DNA of 64,000 nt from Skeletonema tropicum (taxonomy: Eukaryota > Bacillariophyta > Thalassiosirophyceae > Thalassiosirales > Thalassiosiraceae), in assembly GCA_037178625.1 (NCBI GenBank), contig CM074130.1, positions 1,612,001 to 1,676,000 of the forward strand, read 5' to 3'. The position numbers and the translations under genes were made by a program. This document shows, in pieces, positions 10,530-21,960 of this stretch. Below the pieces are notes generated by a model, which saw only the letters and a list, made by a program, of their open reading frames with translations, was not told the origin of the DNA and did no database searches. The first letter of the stretch is position 1. The number at the start of each line of letters is the position of its first letter.

Positions 10530-11665
10530 ATGGCCTCCTATCCACTAGTCCTACTCAGCTTCCTCCTCTCCACGCTCAGCTTTGCAAGTGCACTTGCTGC
10601 AGCTACAGGAGCGGCGCCAATGCGATCGTATCTTGTCACTGGAGCCAACAAAGGACAGGGCTATGCGCTGTGCAAACGAATTCTTTCCGAGTATGGGAAT
10701 ACTCATGGTATGTGTATATGCATTCTATATTATACAAATTGCTGTTTTGAATGAATGTAACTAACATCAAAGATTCTGTACCTAACGTTCCAAAAGTCTA
10801 CCTCTGCAGCCGAGACGTCCAGCGAGGGAGAGAGGCAAAAGAATCACTCCTCACCGATCTACAAAATCACGACATTCATCCCGATCGCATCGATGTACTC
10901 CAATTAGACGTCACCTCCGACACTTCCGTACAAGATGCCATGAATACAGTACGATTAAATCTAGGTCCAGACGATACATTGGCAGGAGTTGTTTCGAATG
11001 CGGGAATATTATGGGGATATCCGTTACCAGAATTAATGGACGTTTGTGCCGTGGGTGTGAAACGGGTGTTGGATGCATTCGTCCCATTGTGTGGAGAGGA
11101 TGGGAGGGTGGTAGTGGTTACCTCTGGACTTGGACCGTTGATGCATTCGTATTCATCGAAAGAACATCAGGCTGCATTAACGAGTGAGGATTGTACGTGG
11201 GATGAGACGATTGCACCGTTGATACAGCAATGCATTGATGCATACGAAACGACAGAGGATGGTACAGTAGAAGAACGTATAGCTGCATTTGAAAAAATAT
11301 CCTTTCCAGGTGGACCATTTGCCGAATCTGCACCAGACTTTCACATGTACGGTCTATCCAAAATGTTTGGCGATGCGTACATGTTGCACATGGCCAGGAA
11401 ATATCCCAAGTTGCGTGTGACTTCGGTAGATCCTGGACTTGTGTATACAGACTTGATACTCAAAATGCCCAAATATGCCGGGAAGGATATTGGTGATACT
11501 ACTGCACAAACTCCGGAGGAGGGTGTGGAGGCGACAATGAGATTATTGTTTGATAATAGTGATGATGAGGTTGGGAAGGGAGAAGATGGTTCTGGGAAAC
11601 TTTATGCTATGAAGGATGGAAAGTTGGTGTTTAGTGATATTGATAAGATGCCGCAGAAACAATAG
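10530..11665 (+). CDS. Short-chain dehydrogenase/reductase, carbonyl reductase-like
   Basis: SDR enzymes reduce or oxidise carbonyl/alcohol groups with NAD(P). Two exons (10530-10707 and 10797-11665) join in frame across an 89-bp GT-AG intron to give 348 aa. The start follows a signal-like segment (MASYPLVLLSFLLSTLSFAS), suggesting import into the secretory route or a plastid. The cofactor motif TGANKGQG lies at 37-44, NAG at 127-129, the Ser region (VVTSGLG) near 169, and the YGLSK catalytic Tyr-Lys pair at 244 and 248. The insertion before the YxxxK resembles carbonyl reductase 1-type SDRs. The substrate is unknown. Confidence 0.85.
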
Positions 11666-11802
11666 ATGATGATATGCCTGCAGTGCTGCATATACACCCA
11701 AGAAGTATTGATATTATTAGATTGTGTCAAAAGAAGAGTGTTTTCAGTCAAAGTCAATTGCAACAAATAATTATACATAACACAACAAACCACTATGCAC
11801 TG

Positions 11803-14739
11803 TTACGACATCATTGCCTGCTGCTGAACTTCAAACAGTGATGTCATCACTTGCTTAATGTTCTTCATTTCCTTTTTCAGTTCCTTCTTGATCCCCTTGA
11901 CTTGATTTTTTAGCTCGATCATGTCATTGCGATCTTGCTTGAATTCATTTACCATACCGCCTTGGACAAACTCAAGGTCTTTTCTCAGATCCGCCACTTC
12001 TTCGATCCGTGCCTCTACTTCTCTAATCTCTCCCGAGTCTTCTGGTATGCTCACAGCCTGAACGAACAACCCCTCACGAACTTGGGGAGGCCACAACCAT
12101 CCAGCTGATATAATTCCAACCAGCAGCCAAAAGGGAATCAAGAACATGGCAATAAATATACGCAATGGGACATAAAAGAACAATCCAACACCTTGGTTGT
12201 CCACTTCTGGATCAAAGCATTCGATAAGCTTCTTCCATAGGATGCGCTCCCACGTGACATCTACTACGTCCCCTTTCAGCAACTTTTCCTCTTCGTCGTC
12301 TTTTTCATCATCGTCATCTCCAAGTTTAAAGAAATTCATAACTGTTTTCTTCCATGGTCCATTTGTAATTAAATCCATATCGGTAATGAATGCCAACCGA
12401 TTTGACCAAAATACAATAGCTGCAATGCATTGAATAGTGTCAGTTCATTTTCATAATGATTGCACTAGCAGATCAAACAAATAATAGACATGGTACTCGA
12501 GTAACTCACCTGCACGATCATTTGTGATAACTCCATACAAATCCGTAATGATGGCAATGAGAATTTGGAGGAGCAAAATCACCACGAAGAAGTAGAAGAT
12601 GCAGAACAGGACAAGAGAAAAGTTGTCCCAGAAAAACATTTCGGCATCATATGAACCAAGCATCATTGTGTATGTCTTGTACCACGCCCAATAATAGCCG
12701 CTGCAATAAGGCATATCAATAGATGGTTCGCAATCTTCTACTTCCTCCTCAACAATCATGTCATCATAATAATATTCAAACGAATCTTGCATTCGTCTCG
12801 ATGTCACATCCTCTGTCTCATCATTCTCTGTCTCATCACCATAACCGCACTCACTACTCTGCTGGAAAGTTGTGACCCACATTTGGGCAAATGCAATGAC
12901 TACAATCAACAAACAGGTCATGAATGCCACGAGGCGTGTGGTAACGTAGACTACACCACTGACAAACACAGCGAATTCGATCAAAATACTTTTGAAGTAA
13001 GCAAGTACTTGAAGGTAGCAGAGTCCAACCGTGATACCTGCCCCTTGTCGGAATCGATTGTCGTCCCCCATTCCTGTTTGCATGCATATTGTGTAGTATG
13101 TCGTCATAAAGACGAATGCCAAGTTCACTGCGTTCTCAGGATCAGCTAGATAAGCAATGATGGTAGTTTGTTGACGCACAGAAACCATCTGTGTAATCTC
13201 TCGTCCAAGGAAATACAGCGAACCAATGTACAACGGTGAAAGCAACGCTGGAGATACTGAACGTTGTTCTGCAGTGGTGTTTTGTTTGTTGAATCTTCGG
13301 TCAATTGATTCTGATGCCGTGAAGGAGAAACACCCAATTACCATTGCCAAGAAATAAAAGTCCAGCAATAGAATCATGGTAGGGAAACGACTGGTAATTT
13401 TCGCGTTGAGCATAGTCTGTACTGTTGGGTGGATGACTGCAATATCCCTCACCCTTTGTAAGATTATGATTGGGGTGCGCAAACGTTAATACACGAGTAG
13501 TAATAGCAACAATGTGTACAAAATCAAGCGTAGTGCATAACCAACTTACCACTCAGGCATCTTTTGGATTGCCGTCAAAAATTCAATACAAGTGTTAGGC
13601 TTGGCCTTCAAATACAGATTCAGACACTTCGTAATACAATCCCTCGTCTTGATCTGATGCTCCTCCACCGAATCAGCCTTGGTACTCAACAAATTCAGAG
13701 GCAAGTTCTTCTCCACATCCATAACATTCACCCCAGCAGGATGCAAATCCAACAACAACTTGACCACCTCTGGAGAATTGTCTCGATGGGCATTCCCCAT
13801 GGCAAAATGCAACGGTGTACGGCCTTTATTATCCACCTTGGACAAACTATCTTCCCACGCATCAATAATCACACGTAACACCTCAATCGATGCTCCATAT
13901 GCACACGCATAATGAAGTGGCAACATATTATTCTCATCTGGCCATCGGACACTTGAACTCTTCATCTCCTTCCCTGCCAACAATTGTACCAGCATGGCAT
14001 TGGGGGGTTGTTCCACATTCCCCAATGCAAAGTGCAACGGTGTACGTCCTCGTTTATCCGTCGTCAACTTGCTATCGGGATACGCCTCCAATAACGCTCC
14101 AACGACATCAATCTCGGCACCGTTGGCACAAGCATAATGCAATGGCAACCAACCAAATGAATCGGCCCAAAATATCATATCCGGAGCAGCCATAATCATC
14201 ACATCAATGATATCCTTGGGGGGACGATTCCGACACGCCACATGCAACGCAGTCGTATCGAATTCCCCTTTGTATTCAATTGCCGATTTGGTTTCATTAA
14301 AATCATGTGACTGCAGCCATTCACGGACCACATCCCACCCCTCCTCTGGATCAGCGTAGTCCATGACACTGTCGATGATGGCATCGAGGGCATTTTCGGG
14401 ATCGTAGTCTTCGGCGTGTTGGAAGGTGCTGCTGCTGTTCCCTCCTCCTCCTCTCCCTTGGCGTCGTCGTCCTGCTCCTCCTCTGGAGGCGCCTCTGCGT
14501 GAAGATGGATATTCATCATCGTCATCATCAGAAGAAGAGGAGGAATCATCTTCATCATCACTACTCTCTTCTTCTTCACTGCTCTCCTCCTCATATTCTT
14601 CTTCATCACTACTCTCCTCCTCTTCACTGCTTTCTTCAACAATCACCTGTTTCTTTTTGGAGGATTTTTTGTCTTTAGAAGACTTTTTCATGTCGACCTT
14701 CTTTGGCTTGAAGCTGGGCCTTTTGGGTAATTTTGGCAT
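11803..14739 (-). CDS. Ankyrin-repeat TRP-like cation channel
   Basis: Three exons (14739-13550, 13453-12510, 12419-11803) splice in frame through GT-AG introns of 96 and 90 bp to encode 916 aa. Residues 1-95 are Lys-rich and then Ser/Glu/Asp-rich. About 150-370 carry ankyrin repeats (RGRTPLHFALGN, NKGRTPLHFAMGN, LPLHYACANGA). Exon 2 encodes six hydrophobic segments and a pore-like stretch, YKTYTMMLGSYDAEMFF, followed by the long last helix (LFCIFYFFVVILLLQILIAI). Exon 3 adds an amphipathic region and a C-terminal coiled coil (about 850-916). This order, ankyrin, 6TM, coiled coil, matches TRP channels (TRPA/TRPV-like), which pass cations in response to physical or chemical stimuli. The gating stimulus is unknown. 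Confidence 0.85.
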
Positions 14740-14901
14740 GGTTGTTGTGTAATGTTATTGTATACTGTTATATAGGATTGATTGGTGGTGTAAAGGAGCA
14801 GAGTTACTGGCTACTGGGCAGTTGCAGTTGTCATGGTCAACATCGTCAAATTGAAATTCGCTTTTTGATTTTTGTGAGAGAATAGAAGTGATTTTGTGTT
14901 G

Positions 14902-15143
14902 GGCCTGTTCTTGGGGAAGACAGCACCTTTGAATGTCACCAAATAATGTTACATTGATTTTCAGCACACAGGAGTGAAGTGGGCGGGCTCTAAGTATCTT
15001 GAGAGAGAGAGCAACTAGAATAGAAGCTTGAAGGCAAGCCATTACTAACATATTGTATGGTATCGACTGGAAACGTTGCATCAATTTAGACTAAGATAGG
15101 CGCAAGTTGTTGCGTCAGGCCAATGCATCGTACTTGAAGACGT
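14902..15143. repeat. Local dispersed repeat, copy A
   Basis: About 240 bp from 'ggcctgttct' to 'atgcatcgtacttgaagacg', containing 'cacctttgaatgtcac' and 'aatgttacattgatt'. It resembles 15174-15441 along its length with many substitutions. No coding potential or terminal repeats were seen. It lies upstream of the ankyrin channel gene. Confidence 0.7.
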
Positions 15144-15173
15144 CAGGGACGTACAATACTACTTATGGCCCAA

Positions 15174-15441
15174 GGGCCTGTTCATGGGAACACATCACCT
15201 TTGAATGTCACTACATAATGTTACATTGATTCTCTGCCTTCTACTTATTCAGATAGCTCTCTCTAGTGCGGTTACATCTATGTACATTTAAGTCTTTCTA
15301 TCTCCATCTCATCAACAATAACAAGAGCTCCAAGCTCTGAAACATATATATTGTAGGCAAGCTCGACTTGCATCTTTTTGGACTAAGATAGTCTAAAGTT
15401 GTTGTTTAGGGCCCCGATCCATGTATCGTACTCAAGATGTA
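15174..15441. repeat. Local dispersed repeat, copy B
   Basis: It aligns with copy A in the same orientation (ggcctgttc, cacctttgaatgtcac, aatgttacattgatt, ggcaagc, actaagatag, aagttgttg, atcgtact in the same order). Confidence 0.7.
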
Positions 15442-15564
15442 ACTTGTGATGTTAACAAGTTCATTTTTTGCTCTCATGCCATCACACAAGTCCATACGTC
15501 TTCCAAATTCCAAATGCATCTAATCCGACGTCAACTCTATCAAACACTACCAGCCCTTACATTG

Positions 15565-15981
15565 TTACGATTCATCCGAATCAAACGAAGATTCCTCATC
15601 AGATGAAGCATGATCGCCCGGCCCCCAAAATGGTAGCCACGAAAACCAACCACCAGCCTCCTCTTCTTCCTCATAATTTGTATCTCGTCTCTTCCAAACT
15701 ATTAAGGATACAATACTACCTACAACCACAAATGCACCACCCGCAATAGATGTTATGAACCACCATGAAGAACGTCTTTCTTGAGCTGCTCTCAGATATG
15801 ATTCTTGTAGCTGCAAGTATGTAGTTGGCTGAGATGATATTGAGGGTGCAAATGAATTTGACGGTGATGGCGTTGGAAAGCAGTCGGCGACTAGACATAA
15901 GGAAGGTACTGTTATTCCAAGCGCTGCCTTGGGCAAGAGGACGGCACATCCGATGAGTATAAGAGCTAGAGGAGATCTCAT
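15565..15981 (-). CDS. Small single-pass membrane protein, unknown function
   Basis: 138 aa, not recognised. It begins with a clear signal peptide (MRSPLALILIGCAVLLPKAALG), then a short Ser/Pro/Thr-rich lumenal or extracellular part with two Cys. A strong transmembrane helix follows at about 72-94 (WWFITSIAGGAFVVVGSIVS), then a basic stop-transfer (WKRR) and an acidic cytosolic tail with a WFSWLPFWG motif. The predicted topology is type I. The clean signal/TM architecture argues for a real gene, though nothing indicates its role. It sits between copies of the local dispersed repeat. Confidence 0.65.
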   Translation of the reverse strand: MRSPLALILIGCAVLLPKAALGITVPSLCLVADCFPTPSPSNSFAPSISSQPTTYLQLQESYLRAAQERRSSWWFITSIAGGAFVVVGSIVSLIVWKRRDTNYEEEEEAGGWFSWLPFWGPGDHASSDEESSFDSDES

Positions 15982-16186
15982 GATGGTAAGTTGTAATATT
16001 ATAGAGTGTTAGAGTGTTTGACGTGGGTGGCAATACAGTCTATTTTGTGAGTTGAATCATTTTACTGTGCACCCGACTCCCACGCTTGCAAAATTGTCGA
16101 CATCTCATCTTGTATCGCTCAATCTCGGAATCTTTCCTGTATCACTTGCCGTACGCTTTCTTCTTCCTTGGACATATTTGTCGATG

Positions 16187-16361
16187 CGTGCCGAGAGAAG
16201 ATACAGCACATTTAAAGTCACGTAAAAAATTCAAATGTTACATTGATTCTCAGCCCTCCAATCATTTTGATTGATGGCTCTGGCCTCGATGACATCAAAG
16301 AGATAGAGAGCATCTCTTGAACACTCCGCCTCACTTCGCATTTTGGAGGCAAGCTCACGCC
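16187..16361. repeat. Local dispersed repeat, partial copy C
   Basis: A shorter diverged relative of copies A and B (cacatttaaagtcac, aatgttacattgattctcagc, agagatagagagca, ggaggcaagctc). It lies just upstream of the FGAM synthase start. Confidence 0.6.
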
Positions 16362-16423
16362 ATTCATTATTGACTGGTGCTAATTAAAGCTGCAACACTA
16401 TACTTGCCTACAGTTCGTCCACC

Positions 16424-19400
16424 ATGTCAAAGATCGTACACTACTACCGGAAAACACCCGCTCCTCACTCCCTCCTCCCATCCATCAAGGAGCAACTTAC
16501 CGCAGAACAAGCTGCCTCCATCCTCAGCATCGACACAGAATCATGTTTCAACGTGCTGCTGTCCACCGGCACCTTGAATGAACAAGATACCGCTCGTCTC
16601 GAATGGTTGTTGGCGGAAACATTCGACAAGGGCGGATTGCAGCTCGAAACATCCTCGTTAACGAGCTCAAGTGATGCTGTTGCTGTGGTTGAATTCGGAC
16701 CCCGAATGACATTTACCTCGGCGTTTTCATCGAATGCGACATCCATCTGTGCAGCGTGTGGTCTTGACTCGGTGACACGTCTGGAGCGTTCTCGTCGGTA
16801 TGCCATTACCTTTGCTTCGGCGGCGGATGATGCGACTGTGGCAGCCATCAAAACGCTATTGCATGATCGAATGACGGAGGAAGAATATGTGACTCCGTTA
16901 ACTTCCTTTGAGGCGGGTGTGGAGACGAAGGAGATTCAGTGGGTCCCTATTATGGAGGAGGGGAGAGCTGCGTTGGAAAAGATTAATGATGAGATGGGTT
17001 TGGGATTTGATGAGTGGGATTTGGATTATTACACCGATTTGTTTCAGGTAGGTCGTTGTTGGATTGATTTCAGATTGAGATGGTCTTGATTTGATTTGTA
17101 TGCACGCATACATGTCTCTTGGTTTCCATTCCAAACACAATTGTTTCCAACTGTTTCATCTTCTACTGCTACGCCTACTACCACCACAGAAAAAACTCGG
17201 CCGTAACCCCACCGATGTTGAATGCTTCGACATGGGTCAATCCAACTCAGAACACTCTCGTCACTGGTACTTTGGTGGAAAGATGATCATCGATGGAGAA
17301 ACCAAGCCCGAAACACTCTTCCAAATGGTCAAGGCTACATTGCCAAAGGGTGTGCCCAACAATTCCATCATTGCTTTTCATGACAATTCAAGTTCCATCC
17401 GTGGGTACGAGGTTAACGCATTGACACCCACTGATGTCACCAAGGCGGGCAAGATGGAAGTTGTTACCAAAACATTGCATCCTATTCTTACTGCTGAGAC
17501 GCACAACTTTCCTAGTGCCGTGGCACCATTCCCAGGTGCTGAGACTGGTACTGGTGGACGATTGAGGGATGTTATGGCCACTGGACGTGGTGCCTACGCT
17601 GTTGCGGGTGTTTGTGCGTATTGTGTTGGAAATTTGAATGTTCCAGGGTATGAATTGCCGTGGGAGGATAAGAGCTTTGTGTATCCATCAAATTTGGCAA
17701 CTCCGCTTGAGATTGAGGTTGAGGCAAGTAATGGTGCGAGTGATTATGGAAATAAGTTTGGTGAGCCTGTGATTCACGGGTTTACTCGGTCATTTGGTAT
17801 GAGGATTCCGAATGGAGAGCGTTTCGAGTGGGTGAAGCCCATCATGTTCACGGCAGGTGTTGGAGCAATGGATGGAAGGCACCCGGATAAAGGAGAACCC
17901 GAAAAGGGAATGCTTATTGTGAAGGTTGGTGGGCCTGCTTATCGAATTGGAATTGGAGGAGGAGCTGCCTCATCTCGTGTGCAATCATCAGAAAACGCAG
18001 CATTGGACTTTGATGCTGTTCAGCGTGGTGATGCCGAAATGGAGAATAGAATGAACCGATTGATGAGAGCATGCTGTGATTTGGGCGACAAGAATCCCAT
18101 TGTTAGTGTGCATGACCAGGGTGCTGGAGGAAATGGTAATGTGTTGAAAGAGATTGTTGAACCAGCAGGAGCCGAGTATGACATTCGCAAGGTGAGCTTG
18201 TAGTATTGTTGTTTATGATGATTTCTTTGCGAGTTAAGTGTGCAATAGTTGTTTCTAACACATATTGTTTCTATTTAGGTTTATGTTGGAGACAATACAC
18301 TTTCTGTTTTGGAGATCTGGGGAGCTGAATACCAAGAGAACAACGCACTTCTCATCCGTCCATGTGACGAAGCTGTCTTTAAAGAAATTGCTGAACGTGA
18401 AAATTGTCCTATCCGCATCCTCGGTGAAGTTACTGGCGATGGCAAAGTTGTTGTCAAGGATTCAAAGACTGGTCAGACAGCTGTCGATCTTCCTCTCGAG
18501 CTTGTTCTTGGAAAAATGCCTCAAAAAACTTTCACCGATGATCACGTTGATACCCAACTCGAGCCCTTGGCTCTTCCAGATGGCACAACTGCGAAGGATG
18601 CAGTAGATCGTGTCCTCCGTTTGCTTTCTGTTGGGTCGAAACGTTTCCTTGTACATAAGGTTGATCGTTCTGTTACTGGATTGGTTGCACAGCAGCAATG
18701 CGTCGGACCGCTACAGCTTCCTCTTGCTAATCTTGGTATCACTGCTCACACGCACTTTGGAGTTACCGGAACTGCCGTGTCTTGTGGTGAACAACCAATC
18801 AAGGGATTGGTCGACTCTGCTGCGATGGCAAGGATGACTGTGGCTGAAGCTATGACTAACTTGATGTGGGCCAAGATTTCTTCGATTGAGGACATTAAGG
18901 CCAGTGGTAATTGGATGTATGCTGCAAAGCTAAAGGGAGAAGGAGCCAAGATGTATGACGCATGCCAGGCATTACGCGATTCCCTCCTTGCCCTTGGTGC
19001 TGGAATTGATGGGGGTAAGGATTCTCTTTCAATGGCTGCTCAGTGTGGCGATGAGGTAGTGAAAGCGCCTGGAGAATTGACCCTCACTTGTTACGTGACA
19101 TGCCCTGATGTCACGAAAACGGTGACACCCGATCTCAAGTGCACTGGAGGAAAAACAAACTTGCTGTTTATCGACTTGGGTGGTGGAAAGGCACGAATGG
19201 GAGGATCATCGCTTGCCCAAGTGTACAATCAACTTGGAAATGAGAGTCCAGATATTGAAGACTTCAGTGTCCTAAAGAACACCTTCTTGGTTGTTCAGGA
19301 TTTGATTGAGAAGGGAACTATTCTTGCCGGACACGATAGATCTGATGGTGGTCTGGCAACTGTGTTGATGGAAATGGCCTTTGCAGGAAACTGCTCTATC

Positions 19401-20600
19401 AGCGCTATTGTGCCGGAAACGTGTGCTGGCGCTGGAGATATTGGAACTCTTTTCAACGAAGAAGCTGGTATTGTCATTGAAGTTTCTCCTAGTGATACAG
19501 AGGCTGTCATGGGTGCCTTTGCTGCCAAGGGAGTGCCTTGCATTGAGATTGGTACCGCTTCTGCTGGTGGCGATTCCATCAAGATCTCTGTTGGGGCAGC
19601 TGCGCCCTGCATCGATGAAAAGATGACAGTTCTTCGTGATTTGTGGGAAGAAACGAGTTTCAAATTGGAACACCGCCAAAGAGATCCAGAATGTGTTGCA
19701 CAAGAGGAGGCCGGATTAAAGCTTCGTAAGGCACCCGAATGGAAATTGACTTACACCCCAGAACCAACGGATGCTGCCATCATGGATTCATCATCGAAAC
19801 ACAAGGTTGCTATCATCCGCCAGGAAGGAAGCAACGGTGATAGAGAAATGCTCTCCGCCTTCATCGCCGCAGGTTTTGAGTCATGGGATGTCACTGTGAG
19901 TGACTTGGTTACTGGAAAGGTCACATTGGATGACTTCCGTGGAATAGTCTTCGTCGGTGGATTTTCATACGCAGATGTGCTTGACAGTGGAAAGGGATGG
20001 GCTGGAGTTATCAAGTTCAATGAAAATGTCTTCAAGCAATTCCAAGACTTCAAAGCAAGAAAGGATACTTTTAGTCTAGGAGTCTGCAATGGATGTCAGT
20101 TGATGGCTCTCCTTGGTTGGATCCCAAATAGCGAAGGTCTTCCTGAAGAGAGACAGCCTCGTCTTCTCCATAATGATAGTGGCAGGTTTGAAAGTCGATT
20201 CTCAAGTGTCAAGATTGTCGAAAGTCCTGCTGTCATGTTCAAGGGAATGGAGGGTTCATCACTTGGTGTGTGGGTTGCACACGGCGAAGGACGTTTTCAC
20301 TTTCCCGATGAGCAAGTGCACAAAGATGCATTGGCTGCAAACCTTTCACCACTTCGTTACGTCAACGACTCTAACGAAATCACTCAGGAGTATCCGTTTA
20401 ACCCGAACGGAAGTCCCGACGGTATGGCGGCATTATGTTCAGAAGATGGACGTCATCTTGCCATGATGCCCCACCCAGAACGTGTATTTACAACGTGGCA
20501 ATGGCCCTGGATGCCGGCAGAATGGAGTGACTACAAGGTTGGGCCGTGGTTGAAAATGTTCCAAAATGCTAGGGAGTTCTGTGATGGTACTCAATCGTGA
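16424..20600 (+). CDS. PFAS: Phosphoribosylformylglycinamidine (FGAM) synthase
   Basis: FGAM synthase catalyses the fourth step of de novo purine synthesis, amidating FGAR with glutamine and ATP. Three exons (16424-17047, 17190-18191, 18279-20600) join in phase 0 across introns of 142 and 87 bp, giving 1315 aa, the normal length of the large eukaryotic/proteobacterial type. Exon 1 holds the N-terminal linker domain. Exon 2 starts the AIR-synthase-like core (DMGQSNSEHSRHW, TETHNFPSAVAPFPGAETGTGG). Exon 3 carries the second half and the class I glutaminase, with the nucleophile Cys in GVCNGCQLMALLGW near 1144, then HGEGRF near 1209 and MPHPER near 1270. All key residues are present. No plastid presequence is obvious. 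GTRAG donors fit the neighbours. Confidence 0.97.
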
Positions 20601-20691
20601 CGAGGCAGCCAATCAAACGCTATACTTAAATTGCCAGAATAATTTAAATATTTAATGTCACCTCTCATTGCATTGTTCTTCCACGGACAGG

Positions 20692-21138
20692 ATGTATTCC
20701 CTTGACAGGATTCTTCTCATCTCTTCAATCAATCGGAACTTCCATGCATGTTTGATGACTGCAGCACAGCAACACAAGGAATCTCTCGAAAATGGCGAGC
20801 CACTTCTTCAATCGAGACGACTCTCTTGTGATGCCTCTCGCAAAGGCATGCCGTGGCGATCCGAACAAACACCGGTGAAGGCGGAACCAACAATTGAGAG
20901 AAGTGGCCGTAAAGAAGTTACGGTACACAGGATTGATCGTCGAACCCAGAATGTCAAGAAAAGTCACGATAAAAAGATACACATTGCATCCGTCAAGAAG
21001 GTTCGGTTCAGTCACATGCTTCCTGATCAGAGAGATGAACATCAAAGTCCAATCGTGTATCAACACAAAGGTAGTGAACACAATCGTAGAAGTGAAGTCG
21101 CACCTCTGTGGTATCATCCATTTCAGACAGGACACTAA
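20692..21138 (+). CDS. Hypothetical basic protein with RVxF-like motif
   Basis: 148 aa if begun at the ATG at 20692; no family recognised. The product is basic and polar, with LLQSRRLSCDASRKGMPW near 38-55 and VKKVRFSHM at 101-109. KVRF after basic residues matches the general RVxF docking motif for protein phosphatase 1. There is no TM or signal segment. A comparably long antisense frame (178 aa, 20725-21261) exists, so coding status is uncertain. The polar bias and the motif favour the plus strand only weakly. Confidence 0.35.
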   Translation: MYSLDRILLISSINRNFHACLMTAAQQHKESLENGEPLLQSRRLSCDASRKGMPWRSEQTPVKAEPTIERSGRKEVTVHRIDRRTQNVKKSHDKKIHIASVKKVRFSHMLPDQRDEHQSPIVYQHKGSEHNRRSEVAPLWYHPFQTGH

Positions 21139-21274
21139 AATAATATATTTAGTGCACATGCGGATGTCAAATATGTAGATATGTATGATGCGAAAGAATG
21201 ACGCAGAGGACTTGGACGACAAATCTCGAGGTAGATTATAATATGAAAGAAATTTATACATTCCACCAATCCTC

Positions 21275-21535
21275 TCTCTGTGTTCTTTTGGTTCAGTCTA
21301 GCCGCTGTCCTAAACGAAGGATCCTATTTTGGATGGAGCTCGATTGATACTTAGTGGGTGCTTCAAAGAGTCTTCTTCAGCTCCTTCCTCACTTGGCTGG
21401 AATTGAATCTACCTTACGATCAATCTCTGATTCGGCAAATTTGATTCGCATACCCACAGTAGTAGATTACTTAGTTGAAGCTGGAGAAAGTATTCAATAA
21501 AGGCAAATCTCTAGATCTAGTGCTAGTTACAGCAT
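21275..21535. pseudogene. Rearranged shards of the adjacent K+ channel gene
   Basis: Three pieces derive from the intact channel gene to the right. 21290-21334 is a direct copy of its cyclic-nucleotide-binding region around 23455-23495 (agccgctgtcctaaacgaag, then gatcctatttt). 21333-21440 is an inverted copy of its 3' end and downstream flank, about 23745-23849 (reverse complement of ...aagaagactctttgaagc...). 21493-21532 is a direct copy of about 23650-23690 (aaaggcaaat, tagatctagtgctagt). The first two pieces abut near 21334. None is translatable across the joins. Confidence 0.8.
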
Positions 21536-21960
21536 TTGGATGGACACCCTGATGGAGAGTCCAAAAGATTTGAAGTCGTACTTCAGAGCTACAAGTCTCG
21601 CGGTTAAATGGCAAAGGATGTTACATCCGACAGAGACAAAGAGGTCCTCGCTGCATAGAGAAGGAGTTGTTAGTCTCGCTCTCACTTGAAATACATGGCA
21701 AGTATAATCATGAGATCAACATCGTACTTCAAAGTATCGTATATAAAGATAAATAGATTAGCTTTGGCAAAATATTTTTGCGCCAAAGGTTCATTACTAT
21801 GAATGAATCTTTTGGACAAGAGCTGATGAATCACGGACATGAATTGAATCAATTCTTCTTCAATCCTCTAATGTCTGGCATCCGTTTCGCTTGGTTGAGA
21901 AGAGCGAGTTGCAAGTAAGTCTTCCTTACGATAACATTATCGTGAACGAAATCTATCATC
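21536..21960. other. Promoter-side spacer of the K+ channel gene
   Basis: 425 bp between the channel shards and the intact channel start. No gene or repeat is recognised; it presumably contains the channel promoter. Confidence 0.35.

Noticed and set aside
20725..21261. 178-codon antisense frame opposite the hypothetical basic protein
   Set aside because: Composition is Phe/Cys/Ser-rich without domain features; likely a shadow, though neither strand is certain.
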